Positions 61,807-64,000 of a stretch of 64,000 nt of DNA are shown here, in pieces; within the stretch, counting starts at the first letter, position 1, and each line of letters begins with the position of its first letter. Origin of the DNA: Lysobacter panacisoli (lineage in GTDB: Bacteria; Pseudomonadota; Gammaproteobacteria; Xanthomonadales; Xanthomonadaceae). The stretch lies in contig NZ_VLNU01000001.1 of the NCBI RefSeq assembly GCF_009765165.1, positions 248,001 through 312,000 on the forward strand, written 5' to 3'. The notes below the pieces were generated by a model. That model was not told where the DNA came from, searched no databases, and was given only the letters and a program-made list of their open reading frames with translations. Position numbers and translations under genes: made by a program.

Positions 61807-63273
61807 TCACGCCCTCCGCGTCTTCTTCGCCTCGTCCGAGCGCAGCTGCTTGATGCGTTCGAAGTAGCCCGGCTCGATGCCGGTGACGTACTCGCCGTTG
61901 AAGCACGACGAATCGAAGCGGTCGATGCGGTGCTTCGGACCGGAAACCGCCTCTTCCAGGTCCGAGAGGTCCTGGTAGATCAGCCAGTCGCAGCCGAGCA
62001 GCTTCTGCACTTCGTCGTCGGTGCGGCCGTGCGCGACCAGTTCCTCGGCCGACGGCATGTCGATGCCGTAGACGTTGGGAAAGCGCACCGCCGGCGCGGC
62101 GGAAGCGAGGTACACCTTGCGCGCACCCGCATCGCGCGCCATCTGCACGATCTGGCGCGAGGTCGTACCGCGCACGATCGAGTCGTCGACCAGCAGCACC
62201 ACGCGATTGCGGAATTCCAGCGGGATCGGATTGAGCTTGCGGCGCACCGACTTCGCGCGCTCGCCCTGTCCCGGCATGATGAAGGTGCGGCCGACGTAGC
62301 GGTTCTTGATGAAGCCTTCGCGGTACTTCACGCCCAGTACGTTGGAGATTTCCAGCGCGGCGTCGCGCGAGGTGTCCGGGATCGGGATCACCGTGTCGAT
62401 GTCGTGGTCCGGACGCAGGCGCAGGATCTTCTCGCCGAGCTTCTGGCCCATGCGCATGCGCGCCTTGTGCACGGAGACCTCGTCCATCATCGAGTCCGGG
62501 CGCGCGAAGTACACGTATTCGAAGATGCACGGCGTGTGCTCGCGCGGCTCGGCGCACTGGCGCGTGAACAGCTCGCCACGCGGCGTGACGACGATGCCCT
62601 CGCCCGGGCGCACGTCGCGCACGCGCTCGAAGCCGAGCAGGTCGAGCGCGACCGATTCCGACGCGACCGCGTATTCGTCCTGGCCGCCGGAGTGGCGCTT
62701 GCCCAGCACCAGCGGGCGGATGCCGTTGGGATCGCGGAACGCCACCAGGCCGAGGCCCAGCACGGTCGCGACCACCGCGAAACCGCCGACGCAGCGGCGG
62801 GTCACGCCCTCGATCGCGCGGAACGCGGCCTCGGGGTTGAGCGCCTTCTGCGTGTCCAGCTCGTGCGCGAACACGTTGAGCAGCACTTCCGAATCGGATT
62901 CGGTGTTGACGTTGCGGCGATCCTGCTCGAACACCTCGCGACGCAGCGCGTCGGTGTTGATCAGGTTGCCGTTGTGCGCCAGCGCGATGCCGAAGGGCGA
63001 GTTCACGTAGAACGGCTGTGCTTCGTCGGAACCTTCGCTGCCGGCGGTGGGATAGCGGCAGTGGGCGATGCCGACGCGGCCTTCGAGCAGCGCCATCGCG
63101 ACCTCGTCGAACACGTCGCTGGCCAGGCCGTTGCCCTTGTGCACGCGCAGCTTGCTGCCGTTGGCGGTGGCGATGCCGGCCGCGTCCTGACCGCGATGCT
63201 GCAGCACCGACAGGCCGTCGTAGAGCTGCGCCGCGACGTCGTTGTGGCCGACGATACCGAGAATGCCGCACAT
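61807..63273 (-). CDS. purF: Amidophosphoribosyltransferase
   Basis: A 488-residue enzyme for the first committed step of purine synthesis. Cys2 of [10 protein letters not shown] is the glutaminase nucleophile after Met removal; [26 protein letters not shown] and [12 protein letters not shown] follow. The PRPP site is [18 protein letters not shown]. It sits 44 bp downstream of cvpA, the same cvpA-purF order as in E. coli. Confidence 0.97.
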   Translation of the reverse strand: MCGILGIVGHNDVAAQLYDGLSVLQHRGQDAAGIATANGSKLRVHKGNGLASDVFDEVAMALLEGRVGIAHCRYPTAGSEGSDEAQPFYVNSPFGIALAHNGNLINTDALRREVFEQDRRNVNTESDSEVLLNVFAHELDTQKALNPEAAFRAIEGVTRRCVGGFAVVATVLGLGLVAFRDPNGIRPLVLGKRHSGGQDEYAVASESVALDLLGFERVRDVRPGEGIVVTPRGELFTRQCAEPREHTPCIFEYVYFARPDSMMDEVSVHKARMRMGQKLGEKILRLRPDHDIDTVIPIPDTSRDAALEISNVLGVKYREGFIKNRYVGRTFIMPGQGERAKSVRRKLNPIPLEFRNRVVLLVDDSIVRGTTSRQIVQMARDAGARKVYLASAAPAVRFPNVYGIDMPSAEELVAHGRTDDEVQKLLGCDWLIYQDLSDLEEAVSGPKHRIDRFDSSCFNGEYVTGIEPGYFERIKQLRSDEAKKTRRA

Positions 63274-63317
63274 GGTGATTAGTCCTGCCTGTGAAGTTGT
63301 GTGTTGCGCGCGGCCCG

Positions 63318-63887
63318 TCAGGCCTCGCTGACCGGCGCCGGCAGCGCCGGCTCGGTCTCCGGTGCCGCCTGCGGCGCCGGGAGTGAAGATTCGCGACCGT
63401 CCAGGTCCACCTGCGCCGCGACCCAGTCGGGCAGCCAGGTCCGCAGCCATTGCGCGCCCGGCACGAACACCGGCACCACCTGCGAACGCTGCCACTGCGG
63501 TTCCTTCGGCATCGCCGTCAGTCCCAGCAGCAGCACCAGCGCGCAGCCGACGAACAGGCCGCGCGCGATGCCGAGCGCGAAGCCGAGCGTGCGGTCCAGT
63601 CCGGTGAGTCCGACCGACTCCACCAGCTTGCGCACCAGCCAGCCGACCAGACCGACCACCACCAGCACCGCGATGAAACTCAGCGCGTATCCGCCGAACA
63701 GCTCGCCCGCGCCGATGTCGGCGTCGCTGGAGAGCAGCAGCGCCAGATCGCCGCCGAACCGGAACGCCGCCCAGCCGGCGAGCACCCAGGCCGCGAGCGA
63801 GGCGAGCACGCCGACGAAGCCGCGCATCAGGCCGAACAGCGCCGAGACAGCGACCACCGCCAGCAATACCCAGTCGATCGCAGCCAT
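63318..63887 (-). CDS. cvpA: Colicin V production protein family (CvpA)
   Basis: A 189-residue inner-membrane protein with four hydrophobic segments: [55 protein letters not shown], and [21 protein letters not shown] after LDRTLG. It ends in a Pro/Ala-rich tail ([18 protein letters not shown]). It precedes purF as in many proteobacteria and follows a SPOR-domain gene. Confidence 0.93.
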   Translation of the reverse strand: MAAIDWVLLAVVAVSALFGLMRGFVGVLASLAAWVLAGWAAFRFGGDLALLLSSDADIGAGELFGGYALSFIAVLVVVGLVGWLVRKLVESVGLTGLDRTLGFALGIARGLFVGCALVLLLGLTAMPKEPQWQRSQVVPVFVPGAQWLRTWLPDWVAAQVDLDGRESSLPAPQAAPETEPALPAPVSEA

Positions 63888-63909
63888 TGTCCGCCCGGCT
63901 TAGATGGGG

Positions 63910-64000
63910 TCAGGGATGCGGGCGGACAATGCCGCTCACACCGAGTTTGGACGCGACCTGGGCCTTGAGCTGGTCGGCCTCGCCACGGCTGGCGACCGGC
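63910..64000 (-). CDS. SPOR-domain protein (DedD-like), C-terminal end only
   Basis: The last 29 codons of a minus-strand gene enter from the right edge: PVASRGEADQLKAQVASKLG then VSGIVRPHP and TGA (complement of 63910-63912). This matches the end of a SPOR peptidoglycan-binding domain. A DedD-like SPOR protein before cvpA-purF is the usual order in Xanthomonadaceae. The stop lies 22 bp before the cvpA start. Confidence 0.8.
   Translation of the reverse strand, partial: PVASRGEADQLKAQVASKLGVSGIVRPHP

Overview
The window is GC-rich chromosomal DNA with very dense coding on both strands. I read it as a gammaproteobacterium of the Xanthomonadaceae (Lysobacter / Luteimonas-like). This rests on the mix of TonB receptors, DUF885 proteins, a hut pathway with HutF, the GspAB pair, the Zur/ZnuD pair, and the dispersed CCCTCTCCC...GGGAGAGGG and CCCGGGTGCGCTTCGCTTACCCGGG repeats typical of that family. 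No rRNA, tRNA, CRISPR array, insertion sequence, prophage or replication origin is visible.

Layout. 1-7.7 kb: end of a DUF885 protein, a GFA-family protein, a VOC protein, a DUF72 protein, a Tat-exported aldo/keto reductase, an NTP-translocase-like transporter, a cyclase-family hydrolase, an EamA exporter and a cupin. 7.8-12.8 kb: a LysR regulator, then an ECF42-type module (two DGPF/YCII proteins, two VOC proteins, an SRPBCC protein and an ECF sigma factor with a long C-terminal domain) preceded by a matching promoter. 12.9-22 kb: YceI, TfoX-like, a large TonB receptor with an AT-rich operator region, EamA, GspA/GspB, DoxX and the helicase DbpA. 22-30.2 kb: membrane proteins of unknown role, a second ECF sigma factor with a membrane partner, GIY-YIG and S4 proteins, a ClpP-like lipoprotein, a CrtI-like oxidoreductase and a second DUF885 protein.

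30.3-41.1 kb: a glucose/sorbosone dehydrogenase-like lipoprotein, an alpha/beta hydrolase divergent from an XRE/MmyB regulator, a diheme cytochrome c, GNAT, MATE, an AAA ATPase, a membrane protein and a phosphotriesterase-family lipoprotein. 41.2-52.6 kb: a scattered histidine-utilisation set (hutU, then hutF divergent from hutI) interrupted by a TetR regulator, small exported proteins, a nucleotide pyrophosphatase/phosphodiesterase, an Ada-AlkA fusion and an Ogt methyltransferase; a dipeptidase follows. hutH, hutG and hutC are not in the window. 52.6-58.3 kb: a bTHX-like ribosomal protein and a zinc locus, with a MerC-like membrane protein divergent from a ZnuD-like receptor over a near-perfect Zur box and zur itself 2.1 kb beyond znuD; a MarR-MFS pair lies between. 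58.3-64 kb: housekeeping genes gltX, lpxH, and the run SPOR/dedD-like, cvpA, purF, rraB-like, DUF455.

The most informative signals are regulatory: an ECF42-like promoter (TGTCGA-N17-CGTC) before the DGPF operon, the Zur box at merC/znuD, multi-half-site operators at the TonB receptor and at the XRE/hydrolase intergenic region, a perfect palindrome over the MarR promoter, and six genes with a TANNNT hexamer exactly six bases before ATG, which suggests leaderless transcripts. All functional statements come from reading the sequence and recalled family knowledge; no database search was run.
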